Shown here: one piece after another, positions 11,831 to 24,698 of the stretch
Numbering within the stretch: position 1 is the stretch's first letter
Layout of the letters: the number at the start of each line of letters is the position of its first letter
NCBI GenBank assembly: GCA_963932465.1
Contig: OZ010792.1
Location: forward strand, 279,913,836-279,977,835
Reading direction: 5' to 3'
DNA: 64,000 nucleotides
Origin: Maratus speciosus
Taxonomy: Eukaryota > Arthropoda > Arachnida > Araneae > Salticidae
Position numbers and translations under genes: made by a program
The notes under the pieces: generated by a model
Database searches by the model: none
What the model saw: the letters and a program-made list of their open reading frames with translations, nothing else
Told to the model about the DNA's origin: nothing

Positions 11831-14800
11831 TGGATTTTTGTAATAGATTTTTCACTCACTTCCTAATATTCTAGAATAGGTGTGTTTCCAGTTACAATAT
11901 AAAATTACGCTTCAAATACACCTTATCTGCCCCCTTCATGTTTTCTTTATTTTATTCATTTTCTAATTAAGCAATAAAGTCAATAATGGAATTTTCTAGA
12001 AAAGGAGTTCTTCAATGCCTACATTTTTATATGTATAATATAATATTTTTAACTGTTTAAGAACGACTAAAGCATTCATATTTAAAGTACAGTAAACATT
12101 GCCTAAAATGTAATTGATTGGGACCAAAAAAATTTTCAGCCGCTGGCAGTATTCCACCTTAGAGAAAGTTTACTCTATGTCTATAGACATCGGGACTCAA
12201 AATCTTTCTGAGTCAGACAGATTTTTGTCTTACACTGAGTCTTCCTTAGAGTTTACAGTAATAGCCTTAATAGCAACTGAATATTGAATATATTTTATTT
12301 TGATAACATTTAATAGAGAGGATCAAATAAATTAATACCGCATGTACATTTTTGGGGAAACTGTCTTCCATTGATAAAAAAAAGTAGGTCTGTCTTTTTA
12401 GCCCTGTAATTTAATGGATGCTAACTAGAATATGTTGTGATAAGGGAAAAAGAATCAAAATATGCAAAAGATTTGTGCGAAAGTTAAAAAAATTCTGCCA
12501 AATTTTTATGCAGAATTTTTTTTTATGATATTGTACTTACTGTAAGCTCCATTTATACACAGTGAAAATGTCACCCGCAAAAATAGATAAATATATAATA
12601 TTTCTAATAATTCTATTTATTTCTCTTTTTTATATTATTTTTTATTTAAGTAAACTTTTTTTATATAAAATATCATGCATGATTCTTATTTCAGCATCTT
12701 CTTTCATCCACTAACACATTTTTGTTATTTTAAAACGATCGTTCACATTGTTTATCAGAACTAACAAACATTGGATTGCTGCTTTGGACAGTCTGATTAA
12801 TTTACTGTGTTCAGCATTACATTCATTAATTGTTGCTTTATAAGCTTTATATTCATTCTTTGATTTTCTTTCATCTTCAACCATTGGAATATTATTAAAG
12901 AAAATTACAGAATTTTTATTTTTATTTATTTTGTATATCAAACATTTATAGTGCTGCAAACAAAAGCTATACATACAGCATGCATAAGCATAGATGTAAT
13001 GATTTTGTAAATAAATTTTGCTGCTGCAAATACTTAAATGATTTAGAAAAATCTACAGTATGATGCACATTTTAAAAAAGTTGATTTGTTTATTTATTTT
13101 CAATTATCATATTAGGTCGAAATTCCATTGGCTTCTCTAATCTCATTATTTCGTAATGTTTGCTAGATTTTTATTTATTTTTTGAAAGTATCATTTAAAA
13201 AAAATCTACAGGTACTCTGAGGTAGTATCCAAGCATGAGAGTTTTCTCTAGTTTCAAAAATACTTATTTTTATACTGATTACAATCTCTCAGAACCAACA
13301 ATTTTGTGAGTATAACTCATTTTTTATTGTAAAAGTAAACCATTTTCACATAAGTTTTGAAATTAAAATATACATAACATTAAATATTTATCATTTCTAG
13401 ATAAATTCCACTTCAAAATCACATGAAACAGATTTGTCAGGAAAAGCCTGACATATAATATGAGATAATTTCTTTTTCTTTTTTGAGAAAGTCTGCACAA
13501 AATTAGATATATTTGAGTAAAAATAGACAAAAGAACATTTTCTTGAGCTCCAGAAAAAGAGTATGAATAATGATAAAACATTTCTTTTGAGGTGAACTGT
13601 AAAATTTATTTTCAATATGATAATCAGCTTGACTGTTTAATAATGTTGACCGTTTCAGTGTAGAAAATATCATTCTTTAATTAAGTCAGAATGGATACAT
13701 TTTCATTTAAAAGCATAAATGTAAGTAAAAATAAACAACATAACTAACAAATTTTAAAATGAAAAATAAAATAGACATTTTAAAAAACAATTGTTTAGTA
13801 ACATCATCTAAATTTGTGTGTCAAATCTAATTCAAACAAAATAAATAATTAGCTTAGTAATATGTTTAAATAATCATTTAAAAGCTGAGGTGTATAAACT
13901 TTACAAAATTATTTTGAACTTTTTGTTGTTCATTTTATATTGTATGTTATTAAAATCTTTAGCAAAATCATTTATTTCACACAGTATTTTGTTTTAAGCA
14001 TTTTGTAATCAATATTATACATAGACTTCTTTTACAGCCTATTTATCAAAGAGCCTCAGTAATAAATATCATTCATCAATGCCCTGCATGCAGTATAGAA
14101 CACAAATCTTGCAAAAGCTGTATTAAAAGTGTAAAAAAGAAATTGTGATGGGTCCTTTAGAATACATAATTTTCTCTGTGAAAGGAAAAAAAAAACGTTT
14201 TAAATAGTCTTATGATAAAAAAGACAACCCACTTATTTAAAAAAAAAAAAAAAAAAAAAAACTATTTTACATAAAACATGGATCACATGTCTTGTGACAT
14301 TCTCGATCATTACAAATATCATAATAAGTTAGAATTGAAAGATGTCTGAAGAATAAAATTAAATGGACTTTATGTTTTAATACTACTGATTAATTAATGA
14401 ACAATAAATAGTATTTTTTTATCTAGTGTAATAATTTTTTAATCCTTTTTTTATAGTAAAATTTATATACTTATATGTAATATTTTTCTGGCACACTTTT
14501 TTATTTGAATTTTCTGTAAACAGCCAACTGAAAAATTATAACAATTACTATTATAACTCACTAATTTATATCTTTAACTCTGAAATATATATATATATAT
14601 ATATATATATTTGGCATTGGAATTAAAATTCCTATATGGAACACACTTGCAAACCTACCTCTTTGTCTAAATCAGACAAACATACTGTGAAACCGAAAAT
14701 TCATTTAATTAAATATGTTTTGCTTCTGTTCTGTAATCATTTGAAATCTACTTGATAAGTGTTTGTTAAATAAAATTTCTGGTTCAAAGTATTTTTATTA

Positions 14801-15314
14801 TTATTTTAAAAAGCGGGAGGTTAGCAAGTATGATGGTATTTCTGAAGCATATATATATATTTTTTGTAATACAGATAGTTCTTTTCAATTATTATATAAG
14901 TGAACTTCAATTCATTCTTTCAATATGTCATCCATGATGGGTTTTCTCTTAAATCGCCAAAATTGTCATAATAAGTTTAATGTTTTGAATATTCTGTATA
15001 AAGCTTGAAAAGGAAAAAATAGAAAAATACAGCAGAATTTCTAACATTTTTGTATAAATTTAAATAAAATTCAACCTCTCCCTGTAATATTATAGGAGAG
15101 TCTGTGTCTGTCCTGTAATATCTCAAAAACTAATGAACAGATATTAATGTCATTTGGTTCCATTGAAAAGAAGTTTAGATAAATATTTTCAACATCTTAT
15201 TTGACAAGTGAGTTATATTCAGATTTAATAAAACAGATATATATTTATAACATAGCTTCTTTTTGACCAGCTGACATGAAATAAAAGAGAAATTTCTTAC
15301 ATAATTATGTTATA
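11831..15314. other. AT-rich DNA without supported genes
   Basis: No gene is recognised. Landmarks are a poly(A) run at about 14239-14261 and an (AT)n run at about 14585-14611. A minus-strand frame at 12711-12974 has somewhat protein-like content (a charged, possibly coiled-coil stretch) but lacks convincing splice sites and was not accepted. Near 15116-15140 is the phrase AATATCTCAAAAACTAATGA, a distant relative of the 145-bp repeat at 8.5 kb. Confidence 0.45.
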
Positions 15315-15344
15315 TACATACATACATACATACATACATACATA
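15315..15344. repeat. (TACA)n microsatellite
   Basis: About seven TACA units directly abut the 3' terminus of the Helitron at 15345. Confidence 0.9.
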
Positions 15345-15889
15345 CTAGGGGGCTCTGCCTCCTGCAAGCTACGCTCGCCAACCCCCGTTCAGACACCGCA
15401 GAATCTAAAAATACGCTAATCTGATCAGTTTTAAAAATATTATTGAATTATACTGAAAAAAGCTGTGCAGATCTCCCTGTAAACGGGTTTTCATTCAATG
15501 TCCTTTGATTTTAAAAATTTAAGGCCGAATCAGTTGCTGTTAAGACATCCAATGGTTGTTTTCGTGTTTGATTAAAGAGGATCAGTTAAACGTTTGAAAA
15601 GAAGCTAAACTAAAATGAATTAAGTGTACAGAGTCTTTGTCTCCCGATATTATAAAACAATTTCTATAACAATAGCCTAAGTCAAGTGACTATCATCGAC
15701 AGTTCCGGGTGAACCACTTCGCTTTTAATATTCCTGGTGCCATTTTGGTTCTTTAATGTTAGCCAGGTACAAGTTAAGTCGCCAAATATTATTCTGTTGC
15801 CATCATTTCATCTATATTATAATAATCCAAGTCATGTAACTACCATAAATAAATATGCTCTGATCCCTTCGCTTTTCATATGAAAGTTT

Positions 15890-16088
15890 GGCCCAAATAT
15901 CATATACGGCCCGATATTGGTGCGATTTTTTTACGACGCTAATTTGGGGAAAACATCAGCAGCATAAACAACAACATCCGGCTTATCAAATTAAGCAAAA
16001 TAACGACACTATGGCGCCAGTTAAGTACCCGTTGCGTATATGACATTGGCGTCAGAAAAAAATCGCGCCAATATATGACATCTGTGCC
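15890..16088. mobile_element. MITE Z copy in Helitron A1
   Basis: This 199-bp foldback has ends GGCCCAAATATCATATACGG and, as reverse complement, GGCACAGATGTCATATATTG. Each continues into (T)TGGYGCGATTTTTTT. It is flanked by GAAAGTTT (15882-15889) and GAAAATTT (16089-16096), an 8-bp duplication with one change. The same place in A2 and A3 reads ATGAAAGGTTTCCATTTTGA or its complement without an insert, so the site is empty there. Confidence 0.8.
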
Positions 16089-16322
16089 GAAAATTTTCCC
16101 TTTTGATTAAAAAATCAAATTTCTTTTTCGAATAAAACTACATAAAAGTTTCCATGGTCGCAAAGAATTCTTGGTACTGTTACGCCAGCCGGGTGCAAAT
16201 CTCGCCAATAGCTATTTTTCAACTCGCCAGTTAGCACTTTTTTTTATTTTTCGAGTGGTAAATTAAAACATTGCTCTGAAGTTGAAATTAAATATCATCG
16301 TTTGTTACATCATTTAATATTT

Positions 16323-16854
16323 GGCCAGATGCCATATACGCACCGGGTTTGGCGTGATTTTTTTTTTACGAAAATTTGGCGGAAGCCTCGTTTTCGAATA
16401 CCAGTTATGTATGTATTTTTGGTACTACTTAGTTATCCTGTCGACCAAAAATCTATCACCAAACTATAAGATTAAATGCCAATAATGGTTGATCGTGAAT
16501 GTCACATTCACTTGACTTTAAGCAAGTTACACGTCTTTACGTCATCAAGTGATATTTATTTCGACGTTTTATTTGTATATTTATTAATGTTATACTATTT
16601 TCTTTGTTCTTTCGTTATTTAAAATAAAAATTATGTCAATTTGTATAATTTGGCGAAATGGGTCGATGGAATGACTAAGTAGTACCGTATTTTTTAATTA
16701 TTAAGTAATTAATTTAATTTTAATTAATTTTTAATTATAAAGTAAATAAAAATTTATTATTATATAAACAACAATAGCCGGGTTACCAAGTCAACCAAAA
16801 TAATGCCATTTTGGCACCAATTAGGTACCCCGGTGCGTATATGACATCTGTGCC
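16323..16854. mobile_element. MITE X copy in Helitron A1, carrying nested MITE Y
   Basis: The ends are GGCCAGATGCCATATACGCA and, as reverse complement, GGCACAGATGTCATATACGC. They are flanked by an exact 8-bp duplication TAATATTT (16315-16322 and 16855-16862). The same TAATATTT junction occurs in A2 and A3, so this insertion predates their separation. Removing nested MITE Y (16421-16686) leaves about 258 bp of element. Confidence 0.88.
16421..16686. mobile_element. MITE Y copy nested in MITE X
   Basis: The ends are GGTACTACTTAGTTATCCTG and, as reverse complement, GGTACTACTTAGTCATTCCA, each followed by TCGACC. The exact 8-bp duplication is GTATTTTT (16413-16420 and 16687-16694). The equivalent place in A2 (near 51940, reverse orientation) and A3 (near 60385) reads through as GTATTTTTAAATTA or similar (A3: ATATTTTTAAATTA) without insertion. 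The interior contains the CTTGACTTTAAGCAAGTTAC and TTTGTATAATTTGGCGAAA phrases found in every Y copy. It has no coding capacity. Confidence 0.88.
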
Positions 16855-17358
16855 TAATATTTTTCTTTTCATTTCGTTTAAAAAAATAAAGAAGTGAAAG
16901 CCATTTATTTTAAATATTTCAGTTTGTATTAAATAAAATGATAATGAAATACAAATTGAATTATGAATAAAAGTAACATGATACATTTCTTAACAGACAT
17001 TTAAGGGAGGCCAAACTTCTCGCCAAATTAGTTTAAAATAGTAACCTTTTCTAAAATCTGAAAGAAAAAATATCTGTTGTGATTAAAATTTGAGTTGCCA
17101 TCATTAGAGAAAAGTATATAAAATTAGAAAAAAATTAATATTTCGAAAACTAATTCGAATTTAAAAATTCTAATACCTGTTTTGAGATCTGCAGATCAAT
17201 ACGGATTTTTGGTGTTAATTTCATCGCAAAGTATTCCGTATTTTAGGAGAAATCGCCGTGAAACATAATCAGTTGTTTAATCAATCGTTTCATAGAATCG
17301 TTACATAAATTCGGTTCATAATATCCGTTTCATTAGGATTTTATATATATAGGGTAGA

Positions 17359-20265
17359 TATGTATTCTTTTAACCCTTTATCTATTGATGGTACTTACAA
17401 GTAACCAATGAAATAACTTGTTATAAAATTCATTTAGTACATTGATTAGTTGTTATACAATTTAGAATAAGTTATAGATACATTACTTTATCTTGTTCCA
17501 AAAGCATTATTGGTTACGCAAAACAAAAATATTTTTAAAAGAATGATTTCTTTTACCTTTGCATCTTTTTGGCTTTCTTGGCATTAGGGCACGGGGAAGG
17601 GAGGATTTTTCAATTTGGAAATATTTCTGTTGTAAGAACATTATATTTGTACATTTCCTAATTCTACAAAATACTAAGAAAAATAATATTTAAAATAAAA
17701 TATTTGAGTGGGGTTATAAATATTGCACAAAATCCCTATAAATTCGAATTTAATTATTCCTTCTAAAATCCATTAAATGATTATGTAAATCTGCTAATGT
17801 AGTTTAAACAATTCACGAAAAATGCTTTAGAAGATAAAATTTACACAAATTCATAATTCAGTTCATAAAGGGTTAAAGAGAGAAAAAAACATTAAAATCA
17901 TTGCAATACATTTTGAGATTTGTACAAACAAAGTTCGACCCTTATAACCATATTTTGATCTACAGTATTGTCCCTATGTTTTTATCTTTAATATAACTTG
18001 ATTTTTCTTTTTTGTGAAGAGGGGTGGGGGGGGGGTTATTTTATTTAAATTCTCTTTGTTAGTTGTTGTTACTCATAAAGTTTTTTCTTTCCTTTTTTTT
18101 TTTTTTTTTTTTTTTTTTGTATGTATGTAATCTGTTAGTAATTAGAGAAAAATACAATTTTACAGTTATGGGTATCATATCCATACTTTAATTTATTTTC
18201 TTAGACTGTTTGCCAAGAGAAATGTCAGCAAACTTCAAATATTTAGGGATCTTAATCAGAGTGTACAGAAATTGTTTTTGACACCATAAAGGACATCCTT
18301 AATAGCTATGCATACAAAAAGCTAATTCAGAGTAAATTATGTCATTTTTATTTTAAATTATTTATTTATTTTTTTACAAATGAAAATACCTGTTTTTTGC
18401 TGAGCACAACATCATTTACATTCATAAAAGCTTTTCCAAAATACACAATTCTTAAAAAAAAAAATTGTATTTTATTTACAAAATTAAACACCCAGTCCTA
18501 TTTCCCAACAAAATACAGCCTCCCTTACTAAAATTTTCAAAGTTATTGTACAAAATACTGTTTTCTTTTTCTTGATTTTGTATTTTATGTATAATTCAAA
18601 GATTAATTGAAATGAAAATTACACAGGAAGTCTTTTATTTAATCAGTTAGTGAAACATTAAATATTAGAGATTTAAATTTGCATCATCACTTGGTATTTC
18701 CCCTGCCTTTCTCTTTTTTTTTCCAACATAAAAAAATACCCATGTTATTAACTGAATTTAACCAATTGCTTAAAAGTTGTTTTATGAATTATATTTGTAA
18801 ACTCACTCATGAAATCATCATTGGTAAAATCATTCATAATTACTTGCGTTTCTAGCCATTCTCTAATTACTTTTAAAATATTAAAAAGTATTAAGGAAAC
18901 AATAATACATAAATGGACAGCATGTGTATATTTCAATTGGAATTTTGTGTTATTCAAAATTAAATCAAACAAAAACTAAAATTATTTCTTGTGTGTGTGT
19001 GTGTTTTATGCTTAAGGTGTTATTCAATGAATGTAATACAAAAGAGAGAAGAAAGATTTAATATTTACTGCTTATATACTATTCATGCTTAAATATTATA
19101 AGCATAAATTTTTCAGGCATATAGAATATGAGATTTTAATCTCTTTTTAAGTTGTATATAATATTTTTAACTATAGCATAACATTCAAGACATAAAAGTT
19201 TAAGAAGAATTGCCTGCAAAATCAAACATTGCAAATAAAATCTTCAAAGTAAAATATTTTTTAGATGTGTACTTATTTTCTATTTAAAGAGAAATCTTCA
19301 TAAGTATATTCAACACAGAAAGCTATACTAATTTCTGTTATACTGAACCAAAGTTAATATTGTCACAAACAGAAGAAAAAAAATTAACAGCCATACAATT
19401 ATAATATTGCAACATAACAAGCTAGTTCTTCACCCTGAAAATGCTCACACGATATTCGCTTGAATTTATCATATTCTAAGACATTGCTTGCATAAATCTC
19501 CTAACTGCCGAATAAGAAGACTCATTTTTTTTCATGTTAGAATAAACATCAAAAGGCAAAAATTTTACGGTAATCAAATTGGTGAAATTTATTAACATTT
19601 CAGTTAAGTAGAAATATTCATTTTTAAATAATATTGGTGCCAAAAGTAACTCATAAGTGTCTATAACAGCATTAGATATTATTAGGTCTGCCTTTAGAAG
19701 TAAGTAGTAAACTCATATATATAGCTTTTAACCTTTTCTATTATAAGATTTTAATACTTAGTATTATTTTGCCTTTTCCTTTTCATGCTAACATAGACTG
19801 GGACAGTAAATGAAATACACAAGCCAAAAGGGGTGAGTTAATTGAAAACTTTGTAGAATTAGGTGTTTTCTTCTATATTTAATGGGAGAATTCTACTTTT
19901 GAAGGATGTTATTTTGTACATGCTGTGCTATTGTACATGTTAAGCTATAAAATTGTCCTTCATTAAAAAAAAAAAAAAAAAAATAGAAGGCTGACCTAGC
20001 ATGGCAAGTTTACATTTCTCTAATAGCGTATTAAAAAGTAACAAAAAAAAAAATCAATTTCTAAAAAAAAAAAAGATAATTGGTACTTGAAAATACACAT
20101 TCTTGGGAAGATCTTTGTTTAAAACCCTATCTCCATTTGACCCATCTCTTTTAAAGATTTAAATTATAGATTGTATCATATTGTTGTCTTTCTCCTTGAC
20201 AATATGACAAATATTTATGTATCCCATTTGTTTTCCAATTTTTTTTCATCTGTAGTCCAGAGGCC
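17359..20265. other. AT-rich DNA without supported genes
   Basis: No gene is recognised. A G-run (about 18024-18036) and a 26-base T run (18093-18118) are the main landmarks. The stretch at 19600-19690 is duplicated about 0.9 kb downstream (see the separate entry). Confidence 0.45.
19600..19690 (+). repeat. Dispersed direct duplication, copy 1
   Basis: The phrase TAACTCATAAGTGTCTATAA and its surroundings (19600-19690) recur at about 20490-20600 in the same orientation. The upstream CATTTCAGTTAAGTAGAAAT and CATTTCAGTTAAACAGAATT also match. This is a diverged local duplication about 0.9 kb apart. No terminal motifs identify it as a known element. Confidence 0.6.
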
Positions 20266-20306
20266 CAGACTGTTATGTACTATTATTAGTATTACATAAC
20301 AGTCTG
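20266..20306. repeat. Short perfect hairpin
   Basis: CAGACTGTTATGTA (20266-20279) and its exact complement TACATAACAGTCTG (20293-20306) form a 14-bp stem with a 13-base loop. It could be a tiny MITE remnant; no function is claimed. Confidence 0.6.
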
Positions 20307-21005
20307 CACATTTTCAATTTATTTTAATACACATCTGTCTTTCATTTTTTCAGTGTTAATGCTACAGGAATCATACAGAAATACCAAACTTGGCTTGTGT
20401 TTAAATGAAAAAGATTAATAGAAAAAAAATTTCAAAACAGATTTTTTAAATATTTAGGTACTACTGAATTGACCAGATAATCATCATTTTAGTCATTTCA
20501 GTTAAACAGAATTATTCTTTTTAAAATAATGTTTGTTCAAATGTAACTCATAAGTGTCTATAACAGCATTAAATCAGCATTATTTCTTAAAATCTATTAG
20601 GTTTAAAAAACTTTATTTTCCGTCTGTTTTTCAAATATGATATTACATCATCATTTATCACCCCTCCCCCATCCCGATATAGAATCTGTCAAAAGTACAT
20701 ATTCCTGATTGATCTAAATTTATTTTATTCTATTTATTTCAGGCAAAGGTGCATCGGAATTTTGCAGCAAATCCACTAGAGTGCTAATTACCAACATAAT
20801 TCCAAATATGTTGGTGAATCTCATTTTTCAGATCATAAATTCTTATGAATCAGGATAAATGGTGTTTTTGCAGTAACTCCACAGTCAAAAGTCACATGGG
20901 TTGGGGTCTGATGATTGAAATGTTCATGAAACTGAAAAAATATTTATCAATAGTCTTATCAATTATAAAATGTTACACAAGTAACATTTAGATTCATGTA
21001 CAGGA

Positions 21006-21036
<31 letters not shown>

Positions 21037-21403
21037 TCTACATCTGTTAAACGACCATTCACAGTTTTTATCTTAAAACAGGACTCTTCACAAAATTGCC
21101 TTAAAAACAAATTTTTATAAAAACCATTCCATTTCCAAAACAAACACTTGCAGGGGTTGGTGCAGGTTTTTATTCTTGGGGTCGATTTTGTGAAAAGTAG
21201 AAGTTATTTTTGTGAAAAATTTGTAATGAAAGTTGAAATCCAATTACTCAAATTTGAACCAAGAATTTATGAACAAAAACATTCTTTAAATCTCCTTGCT
21301 AAATTTTTTGTTTTTCGTGACCTGGTTTTATTTACAAATTAACACATTTTAAAACGATTTTTATGAAAAAGAATGTTACGTAGGCCTATTTAATTATAAG
21401 GAA
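20307..21403. other. AT-rich DNA without supported genes
   Basis: Copy 2 of the dispersed duplication lies at about 20490-20600. A good-looking 3' splice acceptor (pyrimidine tract plus CAG) ends near 20744, but the following open frame is not recognised and has no clear donor. A poly(A) run lies near 21013-21037. Confidence 0.4.
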
Positions 21404-21546
21404 TTTTGTGAAGAGGCCTGTTTTATTAAGTTCATTTTTGTGAAGGGGACAATTTTATTAAATTTATTTTTGTGAAGGGCCCATTTTATTAAATTCATTT
21501 TTGTGAAGGGGCCTATTTTATTAAATAGATTTTTGTGAAAAGGCCC
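21404..21546. repeat. 32-bp tandem repeat, about 4.5 copies
   Basis: Units of about 32 bp read TTTTGTGAAGGGGCCTATTT followed by TATTAAATTCAT, with four full copies and a partial fifth. The surrounding DNA (about 21160-21400) contains looser relatives of TTTTGTGAA, so the array may have grown from a longer local sequence. Confidence 0.75.
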
Positions 21547-23485
21547 TAAATAGGACCCAAATTGTGTCTGGATCGATTCCTGACTTGACAAGTTTAATCA
21601 TCTTAAAAGAATATTAGACAGGCCATAAAACATACGAAAACACAAAAGGACCAATTTATATATATTAAAAACAGGATCTTATTAAAAATGTCTAAACAGG
21701 AACCTGAACACAAATTTCAGATTCCATAAAAACATACTGGGACATTCATTGACTCATTTGAATATTAGATATCACAAAACACGTGGATTCATAATGAGCA
21801 GATGTGATGGTTTTTGCCACATTTGCATTGTTGATTTTAAAATAAGAATGTCTCATTTATGATACTGGCAATGTAACCAAACCAGATAATTAGATTAAGC
21901 AAATGATTGATGAACAATGTTAAATATTTCACTTACACATGCATTGCAGTTATGTGTGTTGATAGTCTTATTTAAATGAAAACGGTTCTGCTCCATGAAT
22001 TGCTTCAGATTCAAGCGTTATAAATCTCCATTCATGCAAGGAGCTGTAATTCAATCAAAAGCTTCTCATTTTAGCATAACCATTAGAATAAAGATGATGA
22101 ACACACTTATTTGTAACTAGTGTATAACCCCTGTCAAAAATTATGGAATGTTGACTTGCGTTTCATTTTTATTAGACTTCATACAAACAAACAGTGCGAA
22201 GATTTTATTATTAAAAGGTTTGTATTGTAGAAAAGTACATTTTAAAAATGCAAATGATTTCTACAAATAGAAATGATGAAAATATTTTTTTTTTTTACTT
22301 AATATTCAAATTCTGAAATAGTTCAACAATCAATGAAAGCTCCTGTTTTACTCTTTAGAATTAAGAAATGAAAAATCAGTTAAAATTTCATCATGTTTTA
22401 ATCATATCAATTTTCCTCCTTAGTTTTATTAATGTAGAAATACATTTCAAGAAAACTATAACATCATTGGTGCAAACTTTTCAAACATATTTTATATACG
22501 TCCTTTTATGCTTAAGCACTATCACTGCATATTCAATTAAAAATAGATTTTCTATATAATTCTAATGAAAAAAAAATCTAATAAAGTCATAATGCATTAA
22601 GATAAAATAAACCTAATAGACAATATTCTCATGTTGTCACAATAAATTTGAACATTTATTCCCATCTAAAAATTAAGTACATGTGTATAATTTTTTTTTT
22701 TACCGAAAATAACTTGCAAATGAAGAAATAATACATCCAAAAAATTTCATAAAAAAACTTTAAAAATAAAAATATAAAAACGAGAATATTTAGAAAAAAA
22801 TAGCTAGTGCGGGCACATCTACAAATGAACAGCTTTCATTAAAAAAATAAAATAATTAGCCAATTCAGTTTAGTAGAAAGCTCAGGACAGATGATTAAAA
22901 AAAAAACCCTTGTGTTTTAAATATATAGATGGCACGATTTGCCCCAGAATGGTTACTTACACTTGTATTTTATGTAAGTGGATGGTAAAAATGTAGCATT
23001 TTATGAATAATTTTATGCTTAGTACTAAATAGCAAGTAGCAACAGCATATATGTTATCGCTTGCATGTGCTTTCCGTGGTTGCTTCCTCCACTGTTAGTC
23101 ATTAGTGTTGTTATAGAAAAAAAAACAGTGGCTATACATAGTAGGCAGACAGTATACACCAGAGAGAATAATCTATAGATGCATAAGGTATATGGAGCTA
23201 TCCTGAATGTATATAGCATATACCACCAATTACCCTCCACTATATATCTCTGCTGTTAATGCAACAGGTTCTTGATTTTATACCAGAACATGCCTTCCCG
23301 TCTAGGTTTCTTTAATAACACACCCGTAATTAAAAGAAATTTCAAACCTATAGCATTAATTTTTTTTTTCTTCTAATCCTCTTATGGATCAACATTGTTT
23401 CAACGCACACTTTTCATATTGCATTGATTTAATTAGTAGTTAATGAATATATTAGAGTATTTGAAAGATAAAAGCATCACTGACT
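21547..23485. other. AT-rich DNA without supported genes
   Basis: No gene is recognised. Near 22130 the phrase CCCCTGTCAAAAATTATGGA resembles the terminal repeat of some Tc1-like elements, but no matching inverted partner was found. It is at most an orphan end. Confidence 0.4.
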
Positions 23486-23815
23486 TGCAACAATTGAAAT
23501 TTCTGTCATTAATATCCCAACTTTATAACAGAATATTTTAAAATGCATAATTGCATAAGATTGCATTGGATGTTTCTCCACAAAACCAAAATCCTTCTAT
23601 CTGAATACAGTATTTATTATTTCTCTGGTAATGACTTTAATTGACTGAAAATGACAATGATTAAAATTTCTGTCTGTAATAACCAATTTTATAGCAAAAT
23701 ATTTTTAGATGCATATTTGCATAAGATTGCATTGGGAGTTTGCACAAAAGATTGCCAAAACCAAAATCATTCAATCTGAATTCAGCAGTCATTATTTCCC
23801 TGGTAATAATTTTTT
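23486..23815 (+). repeat. Tandem duplication, ~170-bp unit, two copies
   Basis: Two adjacent diverged copies share AATTTCTGTC, TTGCATAAGATTGCATTGG (at 23551 and 23717), CAAAACCAAAATC, ATCTGAAT and TATTTC(T/C)CTGGTAAT, in that order. The unit spacing is 166 bp at its centre. It is non-coding. Confidence 0.7.
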
Positions 23816-24698
23816 AAACTTTTTTAAAATATTTTTTGTAGGATTGAAAATGCCATAATCTTTTTTCTAATATTTTCAGGTTTTGGAAACATTTAGCCAA
23901 GTAATTGATTTTATTATAGTGTTTATAAAGGGAAACTTTAATTATAGTTATGATTTCATATCTTGACTTCTCATTGATCTCTTGTATAATGTATGGGTCA
24001 GGATAGGTTGCACAGCTGAATTGTAAATTAGAATCTGTTTTCTTTCTCTCTATTTTTTATTGACACATAAATATATTTTTATAGTTGTCTTAGGAAAATC
24101 TTTGATACCTATGTCAATAAGATTTGGACAAAAATCCTTTTTTCTTGAATATCTGGTGTCTAAAATAATGATTTTCTTTGGGACTCTTTGGATTCATATT
24201 AAATTCTAAATACTCATGTACCAAAAATAATTTGTTAAAATGTTTATATTATTATTTAATAATCAATAATATAGTATATTGAAATTCTAGATTGTAATAT
24301 ACACAAACGTATATAAACTGATAAATGCATAGAGGAGTTGGGTATAAATCTGTCTGTCTGTTTTGACACTCTTATTTAAATTGTTTCACGTATCTAAATA
24401 TGGAATTTTTTAAACATTTTTTTCACTCCCTTCCTGATATGCTGAATTATAAAAAATATCCACACATCTATTTTTGATGATAATACTATATTTTTATAAC
24501 ATAATTATAAAATGATTTTAAGGCATATTTTCATTAACCAGGTGCATGTGATAAATTGCCAAATATTCTTTATCAATTACAAATGTAAACTAGTTGCAAC
24601 AATGAAATATTTTAAACATTAAAGTAGAAAATAAAGAGTGTAAAATATATATTTTTTTAATACACTTTTTAAACTTAGTAGTTTAATATTAACACTTA
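23816..24698. other. AT-rich DNA; dispersed-repeat piece
   Basis: No gene. Around 24350-24460, TCTGTCTGTCTGTTTTGACA followed by TTCACTCCCTTCCTGATATG matches the dispersed repeat pieces near 7800 and 11850. Confidence 0.4.

Larger units (their letters stand above)
15345..17358 (-). mobile_element. Helitron family A, copy A1
   Basis: On the minus strand the element begins TCTACCCTATATATATAAAA at 17358 and ends ...GAGCCCCCTAG at 15345. Just before the CTAG end is a GC-rich hairpin (GGAGGC/AGA/GCCCCC). The flanking bases are A before TC and T after CTAG, the A/T insertion signature of Helitrons. The first ~130 bp and last ~75 bp match copies A2 and A3 closely. No RepHel coding is present, so the copy is non-autonomous. 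Two MITEs lie inside (Z at 15890-16088, X at 16323-16854), and X itself carries MITE Y. Confidence 0.88.

Noticed and set aside
12711..12974. Minus-strand frame with a charged, possibly coiled-coil stretch
   Set aside because: Content is mildly protein-like, but no good acceptor or donor bounds it and no family could be named. In AT-rich DNA this length arises by chance.
20745..20850. Good acceptor (pyrimidine tract plus CAG) followed by an open frame
   Set aside because: The 35-40 codon reading is not recognised, has no clear splice donor and no coding-like composition. A stop ends it in non-coding DNA.
22130..22180. Possible Tc1-like terminal repeat (CCCCTGTCAAAAATTATGGA)
   Set aside because: No inverted partner or TA-bounded element could be found, and no transposase lies nearby.
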